A stretch of 64,000 bases of DNA from Ophiodon elongatus (lineage: Eukaryota; Chordata; Actinopteri; Perciformes; Hexagrammidae). Below, in pieces: positions 33,455-46,700 of this stretch (its first letter is position 1; every line of letters starts with the position of its first letter). The position numbers and the translations under genes were made by a program. The DNA lies in the NCBI GenBank assembly GCA_016806645.1, contig JACSYO010002006.1, forward strand, positions 277,501 through 341,500, given 5' to 3'. Under the pieces are notes generated by a model, which searched no databases, was not told where the DNA came from, and worked only from the letters and a program-made list of their open reading frames with translations.

Positions 33455-34700
33455 CTGTTCCGTTTATTGACAAATTGCCTGTCTCCAATCATCACGGTAG
33501 GTCAGGCACAGCTGTGAAAGTAATGATTGAACTGTTTCAATCACAACAGAACTATTGTTAGTTTTTCTATCGCGTCGTACACGCAGTGTACTAAGAACAC
33601 AAAAAACACATTTCTGCCTCCAGATGGACAAATAGGATTTATTTACAGTTGTAATATGAAACATAAGTTTTTTTGGCTAAGGGCTTTTTTTTTTTACATT
33701 GAACAGATTGACTTTAAGATAACTGGAAAACAAAAGACTTGGCTAATCAAACTGAACTGCTGTTACAGCAGGTAACTGATAGTATTGGGTACATATACAT
33801 TGTTCTGTTGATACATTTAACTATTAGGATTTAACCTGTAGCCCTGGTTTGTATGTACTAAAACACAAACCTTTTGAAGGAATATTTGGGTAGAATTTCC
33901 AAACTAAAATGGTGAGTGCATGTACACTGTATCAGGACCTGTCCATAGGCTGATTTAATAGGGCAGACATTCGGAAATGTTTGACCCACTCAGATTAAGG
34001 TGATTGCTTTCATTTGAAGGAATTTGAGACCGTTATCCAGCATCTCCCAAGAAATGTTGTATTGAAGACCCCCTCGAGTTGGGAACAAAATCCATATCAC
34101 AATGCGGAGGCAGAGATACCTTGACTTTAGATTCGTAGTAGCAGCGTGTCTCCAGAAACACCGCTTCCTACAGTTCCCATAATGCAACACAGTGGCAGGT
34201 ACAGCTTCCAAAGGATGTATTGCAGGGTTGTCGAGTTCAAAGCTTGCAGGCGGGTTTACAGTCACATTTACAGAAACGTATTGACGCAACACACTGCCAG
34301 TTTATTAGGTACACCGAGCTAAAACTAACGCAGTCATATCCAACAGTACTGAAAGATATCCGACCTTCATAAGTCGTGTTGAATCCTGTAGTTCGTAGCG
34401 CTGCTGAACTGAAGTACATTTGAGTCATTTCTTATTTTATCCACCCACGTAGATCCATGGAGGTCAGAAACAAACTACATCCTCCAAAGAAAAAGTATTC
34501 GGCTGCATTAGTTTTAGCTAGGTATACCTAATGACCTCATCCCAGATGCAAAAACAAAACACAAAACATCCCAACTTGGTACAAAAAAAAAAAAAAAAAA
34601 GTCAGCTGCTAGCTTGAGTGTATAATTGCGTGTTTTCTGGATGAACTCTGGTGTTGCTCGGCAGATGTTTGCCGGTCGCTGTCCACAAGTAAAAATGAGA
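33455..34700. other. Spacer between the convergent rpl8 and usp9x 3' ends
   Basis: No coding exon is seen. A further minus-strand AATAAA (TTTATT near 33636) could serve a longer usp9x 3' UTR. A poly-A run lies near 34584-34601. Confidence 0.5.
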
Positions 34701-34721
34701 CACGGGCAAGATTCCATGTTC

Positions 34722-34727
34722 TTTATT
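34722..34727 (-). terminator. usp9x: Likely usp9x polyadenylation signal
   Basis: The minus strand reads GCAAATAAAGAAC, the first AATAAA I find downstream of the stop codon at 36764. It gives a 3' UTR of about 2 kb. A distal site near 33636 is possible. Confidence 0.6.
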
Positions 34728-35250
34728 TGCTAAGGGCGCAATGCTTTTTTTGTTATATTTCTGTGCACAAAAAACCTCACAAAGTGAAAGTCCACATCGC
34801 GACTGTAGCTCCAGAATTCAACGTCACACCATGGCCAAAACAAAAGTCGGCAAAAAACAGGGCGCAGAACTCTGTACAGTCAATATCTCCTTTAAAAATA
34901 ACACAAGGACAAAAATGTTCCTCTTAAATCAAATTCTATTTTTTTTTGTGAAATACAACAAAATAAATTCTATAAAATAAGAGCAAAATATTTAAATATA
35001 ATACGATGGGCAGAATATTTTCATTTGCAGGAGTATTTGGTATGTTTTAGACAACAAAAAAAAAAAAGAAAAAAAAAAGAAAGAATCCAAAGAAAATACA
35101 TGCATTCAAGTTACCAATTAAATACAGTATTTACTGATGTTTACCTTTTACTCCTACAGAATTACAAATTAGCGCAAGTTGCAACATGACTAACCAGCCG
35201 CTATTCTTACGGAACAACCCTGCTGTGGGCCCTGTTCTCCGTGGAGCCAC

Positions 35251-35275
35251 GGGGGCCGAGGGGGGCTCGGCCCCC
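35251..35275. other. Perfect 10-bp GC hairpin in the usp9x 3' UTR
   Basis: GGGGGCCGAG (35251-35260) is the exact reverse complement of CTCGGCCCCC (35266-35275), with a 5-base loop (G on the plus strand, C in the mRNA). Every stem position but one is G:C, so it should fold very stably in the usp9x transcript. Confidence 0.85.
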
Positions 35276-36763
35276 AAACACAGCCGAGACGCCGGACCGG
35301 ACCGGACCGGCTCCACGGCAGAAAAGGCGGCCGCCGGGCAACAAGCCTGTCTAGGCTCTATTGAAGAGACAGAAGCAAACCACACAGTCTATTATACACC
35401 GGGGGGTGGGGGGGGGGGGCGGGGGGGGGGCCCGGCGCAGCGTTTCTGTTGCATATGTGTTTCATTTTTCAGAATTCCTAACGATGAAAGCCAAGCTGTC
35501 TATCCCACCAAAAAAAAAAAAAAAAAAAAAAAAAAACGGACTGCCAAATGTTGAAGTTGGAGGATTATAATGTGCAATTGAAAAGCCACTTATTCATACA
35601 TTGGTTCAAAATATCGCCCTCATTGTAGATCGGGTAGATGAGTAGAAAAAAAAATAATAATAAAAAAAAAAAACCCAAACAGAAAAAAAAAAAAAAAAAA
35701 AAACCTAAAGGGTAACAACACCCCTCTGGAGATGTGGATTAAGAACAGCTTTAGGTTGTTATGATCACAAGTCTTCCCTTGGGCTACACTATTCTGGTGA
35801 GAAGCCATGCTAAATGTTACAGCATATTAACTAGAGCTTCAAAAAGGATTGAATTAATTACCAGAAAGAAACAAAAACAAAAGAAACAAAACAAAAAAAG
35901 AAAGGCAATGAGTTTCAGAACAATGTTGCATCACTGCTTTTTCACATCAACCAAAACACCGTAAAAGTCCACCCAACCATTCCATCACACTAAAACCAAC
36001 CACAGCTCGTGAGTTGATTTGGCATGGGTCATAAGGTTGCCAAGGAGCTTAAGAATAATAATATAATTATGATAATAACAATGCGTCCTTCTACAGTTGA
36101 ATGACCAGTTAACCGTCCGATGGTAGAACAAACTTTACTGCTGAGCATGGGTGATAAAACAAAGAGGAGTCGTTGTCTTCTTACAGTTTTTTTTGGGCAT
36201 TTTTCTTATTTATAATATCCATTTTGTTTTTTTGTGTTTTTTTTTTCTCCATAATATCTGCGACATCTCCCAACAGCAAACCACACAGAGTTATGCTACC
36301 GGGGGATCTGAACAGTCAGAAACATTAACATACTATGTACACCTTTTCGTCGTGTAGACAAGCGCGTCAGCATCGTCGGCTCCAGGGTGAATCTGTTTTT
36401 CTTTAGTAGAACTCTTGTCCACTCCCCTCGCCTCTGCAGCCGCCAGCAGGCCCCTGTCGCGCGGGTCAGGCAGCCCCAGGCCAGGGGAGAGCGCCGCCCG
36501 GAGGCCAACGGGAGATAGGTGGTCTGGAGAGGGGATGGGAGCCCTGGCTCTGCCCTGCCCTGGGGCCAGAGAGCGAGAGAGAGATAGGGGGAGAGCGAGA
36601 GAGCAAGACGAGAGAAAGAGAGCGAGAGAGAAAGAGAGGGAGAGAGAGAGATGGAGAGCGAGAGAGAGGGGCCCGACAAGGAGCTCTGTTGACCGAAGGA
36701 TGAGAGGAAGGAGAGCAGGACGATGGAGGCTCGAGGCACAGCAGAGGAGGAGAGAGGGGGTCG

Positions 36764-37511
36764 TTACTCCTTAGGCGGGGCAGGCGCTGGGGTAGTGGAG
36801 GTGGTGGGCACGGGGACCGGGGCTGGAGCCGGAGCCGGGGCCGGGGCCGGAGCCGGAGCCGGAGCTGGAGCCTGTGCCGGGCCCTGGGTCGGGGTCGGGG
36901 TCGGAGCCGGGGCGACCTCCTCGGTGCTCTCCCAGTTGTCTTGTGCTCGTGGGCCTGGACCGGGAGTGGGACCAGGGCCAGGGGATGGGGTGGTCTGGGT
37001 GGGGCCCGGAGTCGGGGCAGAGGCAGGACCGGGACGCTGAGGGTTGTTCATGTGCTGAGCAGCGGGCCCGGTGTACGGCTGCCCATGGGGGTGGTTGTTC
37101 TGTTCGGGGGAGGAAAATCAGTGTAAACAACACAACAATTTAATTAAATACATTAAAACGCAACTTAAAATGGAATTAACTAATAACCCTACATATTCTG
37201 TCTGTGTATCAAAACTTTAATAAAACAGAAATCCTCAAATAATCTATTTTGGCCCGTGTACGCTCCTCCTCGCTGCTCCGCCACGATGACAAGAAGCGAG
37301 CGGTAAACGCGACAATCCCAAAAAGCCCTCGAGGGAGGAAAGCGACCAGAATGCGCTTCCTACGCCGCCGCCTGCCACGAGGGCCCGGACCGGGCGAGCC
37401 CTGACACGCTACCTGCTGAAACTGTGTGGTTCCAGGAGAGTGCGGGTACAGGGAGGTGTCCTCGGGAGGGGACGAGTCTTGATCGTCCGGTGCTTCCTGT
37501 TCATCCGGCTC
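36764..37511 (-). CDS. usp9x: usp9x last two exons with Pro/Ala-rich tail
   Basis: Exon 37511-37413 (33 codons, [18 protein letters not shown], donor GTAGCG) joins 37099-36764 (acceptor CCGAACAG), which begins [12 protein letters not shown] and ends APPKE. After NNPQRPG the fish protein has about 20 Pro/Gly/Thr residues, then [15 protein letters not shown] run of Pro-Ala repeats made of GGAGCC/GGGGCC-type DNA at about 36818-36878 follows. Mammalian USP9X has a short tail after the equivalent of NNPQR, so both Pro-rich parts are lineage-specific expansions. The acidic RAQxNxExxEEV core between them is kept. Confidence 0.92.
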
Positions 37512-37646
37512 CTAAGCAGACACGAGAGAGACGTTATCGCACATTTTACATTTCAACGTGGCATCAAAAAGTTAAACACAGACTACGCTTCTGTAGGGAA
37601 AACGTGCACAGCAGGAAACGCTGGGATGTATCTGAACGCTCCCGGG

Positions 37647-37700
<54 letters not shown>

Positions 37701-40700
37701 CTACACCCGAGAGCATCCTGCTGCTAATTCTTTAGAGAAAAGAGCCAACAGGAGGCGAACATGCACCGTTTGTACCGTGGAGGTCGTGTTACGGTGCGTT
37801 ACCTTCAAAGAGGACGCGGCTGGAAGATAAATGTCCTCTTGTGTGATCAAGTGTTTTTCTTTACGGTCATTAAACACCAGCCTTTTGGTAAATCTCACAT
37901 CTATGTGTCATCGTAGTGTGTTTAACATGTGTGTACATATATATTACAACATGATGTGAAGTCAGAAGTGGAAATACAACAGATCCTGTCAGGCTATCAA
38001 CACAGATTTGTGTACGAATAGAAAAAACTTTCCTCATCTGTTATTTATCCATCGAGCTATTATTAGTCAAAACAGGACATTTTTACGGCCTTTGATATTT
38101 TAATTATTTAAAAAAATCAGATTTGATGCAAATAAAAAAAGAAAATAAAAAGATTGACAACCTTGTGTTAAGTGGTTTTGTCAAAGTGTGTCCTATTTTT
38201 CCCTAGAGGAGTAGTTCTCCCAACTAATAGGCGAGTGTCAAAATACTTCATACGATAGCTTAATGGAGAACAAAGTCTGGCTTCAGAGCACAGTACGGTC
38301 GAGGCCTCACATTTAAAAGGTGGTAAACTGAACACTGAGCTTTCTATCAGATGCAGGTGGCTGGCAGCATCACAGTTTGAGTTGGGGAGGAAGTAAATAT
38401 TGGCAATAAAAAAATAAAGAAGAGCGCTAGATTAAGCTGGAGGAGTGGCTATGTCAGTGACGTGGCTTTGGCGAGTCACTGGGTCTGGGTGACGGGACCA
38501 GCAGGAGAACCAGTTACACTACGCGGCCCCTCACAGGCCGCCTGTCCACCCGCTCCTTTACTCAGGACCGAGGGCGGCCATTTTTGTTTGTCATTTATCT
38601 TTTGGTCACAATCTGTGTTGCCAGCACATCGTGTACATGAACATCGTTTGAGAGGTTAACAGACCAACAACTATACACATCTCAAGGTATATACTGCGAA
38701 TAAAAACTCTGTTGACGACTCAAAAGTGCTGGGCAGTTTGTGTCGCCTTACTCGAATTCCCTGTGTTTATGCAACACTTGCATCACATAAATGCATATAA
38801 ATAAAGAAATAATAAAAAAAAGGGTACAGAAAGAAAATGGAGCAAAGTTGACAAAATGGGAAGAATCTATGAGGACTCAACATGACACAATGCGTCTAGC
38901 CTCTGCCACTGATGACTAGTTAAGCTACAGGAACTAAACAAAGTGTTGACTGTGTTGGGGATCTACACATTGGACAACTGTTCATCGTTTCTCTGCCGGT
39001 TCTTTGATAAAAAGAAAAAAAGAAAAGAAAAAAAGATTTGTTTTCATTTCCTTCCTTTATGTTGTGGTGCCTGGAAATACTGACCTTCCCTGGGCTTCCC
39101 TGAGTACACTTGAGCTGTGTATGGAATATTACAGGAGAAGTGTGTCACTTGACTGGATTTGTCAACATAAAAATACAAGTAACTTATATTACGTGATAAC
39201 AAAAACAAAACAAAAAACAAAACAAAAAGATATATTTGTATGCATTGTGAACTGCAGCCATGAATCAAGACAAAACATATTCAGCATAGCAAACATAGTC
39301 ATAGCTGTAGCTTAGGGTGGACATTTAACATTTAATGGCTTGTTGGAAACAATTAATGGCTCCAATGAATCTACGTAATTTAAAATTATTATCTACTCAA
39401 AACAAAACATTTACTTCATCAAAATGTCAACAAGAATCAACAAGCCCAAGAAACTCAAACATATTCAATGTATCAAGACATGAGATAGAGAAAACGATAA
39501 ATGAATCATTTAAACTGTTGATCATGAATTTCATAATTCCCTTCCAGTACTTAATTAATCCCTTCAGTGTTATTGCATGTATATAAATATATATACCCAG
39601 TTAAAAGCTGGTCATGTTCTGCCATTCAGTGTGTTTTAAAGCTCATCTGGCTCAGTCGTACGGGATGGATCTGTTACCTTCACCACTGTTTACATGTTAC
39701 CGTGGCAGCATCGGGCCATATAGGCATGTTTTACTGTGGTGTTTTTCCATTATTCATTTATCCCCCCCCCTCCATATTGTCTTAATGATCAAAGTCCGAC
39801 AGCGATTTTGAACAGCTGTTCTGAACTACACATGTTCTCCCTATGTGTGCCTACAGCCAGTGTCCTGCGGCTTTATCCACGAATGGATGGGCTCCCTGAA
39901 CCCTGCCCTGAGACTGGAGGATGATGTGTAACGTGCATTGTAATGTGTGTGCGTGTGTGTGTGTGTGTGTGTGTGAGAGACGGGGACAACGTCAATGCCA
40001 TTTACCTCCTCGGGACAAAGTTCACAGGCCTTGGCGAGTGTCATACGTGCGCTGTGCGAACGCTCCAGGAAATAGCCGTTGGAGGTCTCGTTGCTCTGAA
40101 CCGGAGGGGACCAGTTGTTGTAGGTGTACTGGGGGTTCCCCGTGTACGGCCTCCTCTCCAGCTCGTCCCCCAGCCACTCCACCGCCCACGTCCACTTCCG
40201 TTTCAGGTCACCATTGCTCTGTGTGTGCACAAGGAGGAAACGGTGATTAGAATTGCGGCTCCGCCTGTTGAATGCAAGAGGCAGAGTTTTATTAACAGGA
40301 AATTTGACGGTTTCGTCCTTGGACAGGAAAAAAGAAAAAAGGGCATTGGCTCTTCAGTCGGTCTTGCCCGTATCTTTGCTCGTGTTTCGGAGACAACAAC
40401 CGATGCACAAACAGGATAAAAATCTAAAATTTACCACCAGCTGTGTGTCCGCGCAAAACGGGCAACTGAGTCCCCAGTTCAGCCATCTGAGAGTTGGTAG
40501 TCACGATGTTACGTGTGCGTCGTCATGGACACAAGGGCCACTTTCCCAAGAAGTCTCCACCGCATCAATTTAGTTTAAGCTGAGAAGTTGTCAGCTGTGT
40601 GTCTGCTAGCATACTCTGCACACAGGGTTTCTGCCAGTGTAACGCAAGCCCGGCGTAATGTTAGCAGTTGTCCAGTCAAGATGTGTGTGTGTGCGACGAT

Positions 40701-43700
40701 GAGTATGAATTTAGCATTAACGTTATAGTCGTGACCCCAGCAGTGCATCGTGGGCCCCGAGCTAAGTTCCCATATCTTGCGTGCCAGCCACCTGCTGATT
40801 AAAGTGAAGGGGGTTAGCCCTCAATTAAGGTGGACCAACAATTTTCCTTTAAGAGACAGGCCGCTATTCTGAGTGAGTGAGTGAGTGAGTGAGTGAGTGA
40901 GTGACAAGAGAGAGAGAGAGAGCTCCATCGGGCCCTTAGTGTACCTGGAGGATCTGGTAAGCCACCGAGCAGTTGCTAAAGAGGGCCACCATGCACTTGA
41001 TGCACTGGTAGGCCCGTTTCTGGTAGTGGTTCTTGGAGCGCTGGATGGTGTCAAAGAGCCCATCTCTGTCATCGGGAATGCCCTTCAGCACATTGTGGAT
41101 CCTGCGTGAGCAAACGGGGAAAGGAGACATATGAACTTGGATCACAACCCCCCTCCCCAAAACACAATGCAGCACTCGGCCTTTAAACACGGAGCCATCG
41201 GTCTGACCTGTGTGTCTGCCAGGAGTCCTCGATGAGCAGGATCTGTAGCAGCAAGTCCAGGTAAGGCCTCAGCTCGTAGGTGTAGGAGTACGCCACCTGC
41301 ACAACACACGCATAGTCTGAGGTCTGGCGGACACGGGCGAGCGAGCCGCCTGCACAATTCTGGCGGGTCGGAAATGTTTACCTGCCAGAGCAGCTCACTG
41401 AGCACGGTGGAGGAGAACAGAGGGTTCTCCCAACAGCTGAAGCGGAGCAGCTTCACCGTCTCCTCAGAGTTGCTGCAGTCCTCGATGATCTTCTTCACGT
41501 AGCTGGTCCTCACGAACAAGATCTCCCCCACCAGTTGCTGCACCGGCATCACCGGGGCCGTCAAGTTGGTGTCACCGTACGGGTTGGGGAGGGGAGGGTT
41601 ACCTGGAGAAGGTGAAGGGGGGGAGGAACTAAGAGTAAATAATCTGAAATGCATCTGGTTAGTAAAAAGGCAAAAAGAATAGTGGTTTTCTTCTGTCGGT
41701 CTATGAGAGCCCTCAGCTCCAAGCTCTGCCTGCACAACACAGAGGCTCAGAGGGCCGGGTTTCTCAGTCACTCGGTCCTGAGCAAGGATGAAAATCCTCA
41801 TTGGGCTCAAACTCTGCTTCCTGATTCATTACTGGCTCGTATCTGCAGAGTTCGTGTCACATTTTGTGTGGCTGAAGAGTAAAAAACAACAACTCACCAT
41901 TGATGGAGGACTGCATGCGTGAGGCGACGTCACAGCAGCGGACCAGCTGGGAGACCACGGTGTAGAGCTTGCCCAGCTCTGCGTACTGATACTTGATGGG
42001 AGGGCCGGGACCCTCGTCCAGAGCGACCAACATGAAAGTAGCAGGGACGTTCAGCTTCAACAGCTGGGTCTTTTCTGCCAGTCCTGCAAATGGGAGGCGG
42101 GGAGGGAGAACGCAGCATTTTAAGTCCCAGACAAATGAATCATTGTATTTTTACAGAACCCTTACAAGTCGCTGAGCAGCAGGTGTACGTGTCAGGAGAG
42201 CGAGTGCCGCGCTCCTTACCCAGATTGGCATACATGACGAAGAGGTTGAAGTACTGCTGCAGGTGACGGCCGTGTTCAGACACCTCTCTTCTGAGCAGGT
42301 TGAGTACGGCTCTCAACAGGTGGTCACTTAGACTGAGGTTATCACAGCCCTGAGGTACAGACATGGAGGGGAGGGGGGGAAACAGACACACAACGATGGG
42401 TTACAACGAGACAAAGCACAGGACGAGAAACCTCTCAGTGATCACCTGCAACAAGGCTGCTCCAATCCCAGAGAGCCCTTTCATAAAAAAAAAAGTTTCC
42501 TCCCATTCTCCACTAAAGTCGGGCACCAACCTGAGTGGAGGGTCCGGGCGAGGCGGTGGGGGAGGGGCACGGGCCGTCTTGCAGGGAGAAGTGAGCGATG
42601 AAGACTATGAGCTTGGCGAATGCGCCGCGGACCTCGGCGCTCGGGCACTCGAGCAGGTACTCCGAGAAGCGGTTGGGGTAAGCAAACAGGACCTTGTGTG
42701 CAAACCAATAGCGTACATTCTTACTGTGTCTCAGCAGGATGCACAGGGCGTCATACCTGGGAGGGAAGGACAACGAGAACATGGTCAGAGGATGATGGAA
42801 ACCCCTCCACCCAAAAAAAACCCCAAGAGGTGGACGCAGCTTACCAGTCGCTGGCAGGACCCCGTACTACTTTCTTGGTGTGAAAACCTGTGCTGAAGAG
42901 GAACCGAGCAGCCAGCTGAGCACTGATCATAGCAATCTCCTCTGCCTCTGGCAGAAGATGGTCTTGTCCTGATTAAAAGAGAAAAAAGGAGAGCGCAACG
43001 ATTAATAGTGACAATCTTCCTGGTAATTGGCTTATGAAGTACTCCAACATGAGCCGACAATCTGTGACGCTGAACCAAGAGACCAACGTACAAAGCTACA
43101 TTTAACTAGCTGTTGGATCAAATTTATGGATTGTCATCGATTTGACATCAACAGCGACGACCCAGCTGGAGGGTCAGCGTGGATACGGACAGCGTACGCC
43201 ACAGCACACACGTCACAGTTTGCAACAAGCAGAGCAGTGACACACTTTGTTGTTTTGGCTCTGTCCTCCAGATTGGAAATAAAATCATAACTTTGAGGTT
43301 ATAGGGCAGACGTTCTGCTTTCAGGGTGTTTATTTTTGAATTAAGTCTAATTTGTCTTTGATCTCCCCAATTGGTGGACAAGAAATAAACTGTGTTACAA
43401 TGCCTACATAGTAAAGCAGTCGGTACCATGACCTCATAATCCAACGTGCTGGAGTACACGAATACCGTGCGACTGTTACATGTACATCTCATCATGAATA
43501 GTGACATAAAAGACACGCGAATGCTGGAAAAATCCCAGCCTTGTTCAATCCAATATGAACTAAGATGAAGAATGAAGGCTCAGATCAAAATCATTCATTG
43601 TCTAAAAATATATCTTACAACAATAAGTTTGTTTTTAAAAATCTTTGCTGCCGCTTTTTAAAAAAAAGATACAAACCTATCTCAACTGGATACAAACATA

Positions 43701-46700
43701 CTGATGACTGCCCTCGAGCATCTAGTTCCCTGTGAAACATTACGGGGCTCTGGTTCCATTAATAATGCATTTACAGAGGCGGTGCATTTCTGGGAAGCCC
43801 GCGCTAAACGCCACTGACCACCAATTATTTCCACTGGGATGCTGCACATTTACATCACTTTAAATGTATATATTCTGTTTTAGGCAAGCAGGCCAGAGAT
43901 TTGTGATAAAATCATAATGGCAGCTGCTACATCTTTGAGAGGAAAGCGTTGGGACTCTACAGTGGAGCTACGACGAGGACTTCGTCGCTGTGCAAAGGAT
44001 CAAAGTAGCCCTCTGGGGTTATCGGATATGCAGAGTCATGACTGGAGGAGTGACACTGTTCTGTACACAACAACACACATGCAAGGGCTGAACTAGTGTG
44101 TAGCGTCGGCGATATCTTGTCGGGTACGTCGTCGTTGGTCCCTGATGTGTGTACTCGTGTTGTAGAACAAAGACATTTATGCTAATTATTTGTGTGGTTA
44201 ATGATGTGTCCGTTATTGGCTTATTTTATGCTACTTAATATTGCTTCTTATGCATATTTTGTATCATTTTGTCTACAAGCTTATTCAGAGGTTTTCAACT
44301 TCAATAGGCCTTACCTGGTTCAATAAAAAAAAGCAACAAAAAAAAGCTACACAGTGTGGGGACATCAGCTTGTCTTCATAAAAAAAAAAAAAACATTGTG
44401 TTCACAACCATCGTTTACCAGCACAATATCCGTCGTAACAGCCAGCGTTTGTTGTAGTTTATGTTTCAACTGTGCTTCTAAAACACCCCACCCAGGGTTT
44501 GAGTTGATGTGAACTGGCTACCTAGATTAATTTAGTTGTAAAAACTTAATATACAATAATACATAATCCACAGAATGAATACACTCATTAATTAGCAACT
44601 CACACACTCACACACACGGGAAAGAGGCATACCTGGAGGAGGGTTTAAATAGACACTGTTACAGGTCAGAAGTTTCTTAATGAACTGGAAATATTCCAGG
44701 CTGTATTGCATTCGGTTGTGCATGAATTGGACGTTCTGCTTGCGGACGCTGCACTCGATGACACCAGGCATCTTGACCTGGTGCGGCTTGGTGGTGGAGA
44801 TGGTCAACTCCGAGATGTATTTGACAAGCTCGCTGTCCTTGTCCAGTGAGTCCATGCGCTCGTAGAATAGGATGTAGGCGTTCCACCAGCGCTTCTGCCT
44901 CCGGTACGACATCCTCTTCATCATATGGTCGAACACCTCGCCCATGTACTCCCCCCCGAAGCACTGGTTCTTCATCTCCTCCTCGTCGTCCATCTTGCAC
45001 TCCGTCACGTCGCCGTCGTCGAACTTGTACCAGCGGTTCTTCTCGCCGTCGCCCCCGTTCCTCTGGATTATGTAGGAATAGTAGTGTCCGCCACTGGCCT
45101 GGCCTGAGTGGACCAGCACTCCAACCAGGCGGTACTTGGAGCTGCCGGGGGGCGTGGGCTCGGAGGGCTCGTTCTGTTGGATCACCTGGTTCTCCGGGTT
45201 GACGTCGTCGCCCTCGAGCTTCGCCACGCCCGCCACCGTGTACGGCTCCATGTCCAGCTCCCTGGGGAACTCAAAGTAGTCGTTGAACTTGATGGCGCAC
45301 TCCCTTTCCCAGTCGTAGTCAAAGCGCTTCAGCTGGATGGCCAGGACGGGCGGCAGCTTCTTTATCAGCAGGCGCTTCACTGTGTCCACCTGGCGAGGAG
45401 AGCGAACATAACCCGTTACCTCTCTGGCCCTTTAAGTGAATGTCCGATTAACGTTAATGAGGAAAACAGAAAAACTTTGAACCGAGGAACGGCCATTAAA
45501 GCCCCTTTTATATTTTCCATCGCAACTTATTATCACATTCTAATATTGGCTGGCGACCAGGAGGGTGCTTCATTCTCACCTTCTTATTACACTTCTCACA
45601 GTGGTAGGCGTTAGCTCCCTCAAGAAGATCTCCCTTGACGTACTGCTCCATGGAGTCCAACAGGTTCTGGTGGTTCCTGATGTCCACATTGAGCGTCGTG
45701 AACGACTCCTCGCACTCATACCTGGCAACGCAAAAAACATTATTGGTAGCGTAACAAGAACCCGAGTTTATGTTTCTGAAACAGGGGAGACTACACTCAC
45801 CTGTGGGGGCATCCCTGACAGATCTTCTGGTCGGCGAAGGACCCTCCCAGAACCTTGCTCAGCATGGCCGGGTGGCCCAGGGCTTTCAGAGCTTCGTCCA
45901 GACTGTCCACCAAAGAGTTGAAAAACTCCAGAGCGTCGTGCTGCTCCCGCAGGTTCACTGGCTCACCCCATAACCTAAAACAGATGGTACAGAGACGAGA
46001 CGATTAGACATCAGCAACTGACAAAACAGGCAAAAAAATAAATAAATCATACAATTACTGCGAGTCTTTGAAATACCTGAACTGTTTCCAGAATCCCCTG
46101 GGGACATAGTACTGAAGTCTGGACGCAGCCAGGTGTCCAAAGATGACCTGCAGGTGACGAAGTACCCCGATGTTGTACTCCTTTCTGTCCTCTGACTTGC
46201 TGGAGGGTTTATCGTCGAACTGATGGTGGTAGCTGAACACCTCATCACGAGGATCCACGTTACTCTGTGGAGACGAAGCGTACGGGTCAAAAATGTCTCG
46301 CATGTCTCCAGCGTTCACAATTGTTCATTACTTTTTGCTACCGTATGTCGTCATGTTCATGGGGGGAAACGAGACTAAAAAAAGAAATGGCCAAATGGTG
46401 ATGAGATGTTTAAATGAAGATCTTCTCTAGGGCAGAAGCTTTGCTCCGACACAAACTCCCACGTACCTCATTCTCTTGCTTCTCATCCCCCGACATGTCG
46501 TCATCCACATCGGTGCCAGTGCCCTCAATGGCCAGGATGCCATTGCGGATTGGAGGGATCATGTACAGCTGCTGAATGACGGAGTTCATATAACAGGTGG
46601 CTCCGGCGTTCTTCAAACCGACGAAGCCTTTGTTGGGCCGCGGTCCCACCGGAGGCAGGTACTCCCACTCTGTCAGCGTCTCGCAACCTGAAAGCGGGAG

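Larger units (their letters stand above)
34705..36763 (-). other. usp9x: usp9x 3' UTR
   Basis: Runs from the stop codon to the first AATAAA. It contains several unusual tracts. A polypurine GA-rich block at about 36558-36672 is CU-rich in the mRNA, of the kind bound by PTB-type proteins. A perfect GC hairpin lies at 35251-35275, a G/C homopolymer block at about 35400-35432, and long A/T runs near 35511-35535 and 35643-35703. No open frame here is protein-like. Confidence 0.6.

Noticed and set aside
35186..35554. 122-codon plus-strand frame with GC-rich and G-run sequence
   Set aside because: It lies in the usp9x 3' UTR and is built largely from a hairpin, a G-run and a poly-A tract, with no similarity or promoter.
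44846..45202. Antisense open frames over the usp9x catalytic exon
   Set aside because: They are Arg/Ser/Pro-rich shadows of a conserved coding exon on the other strand.
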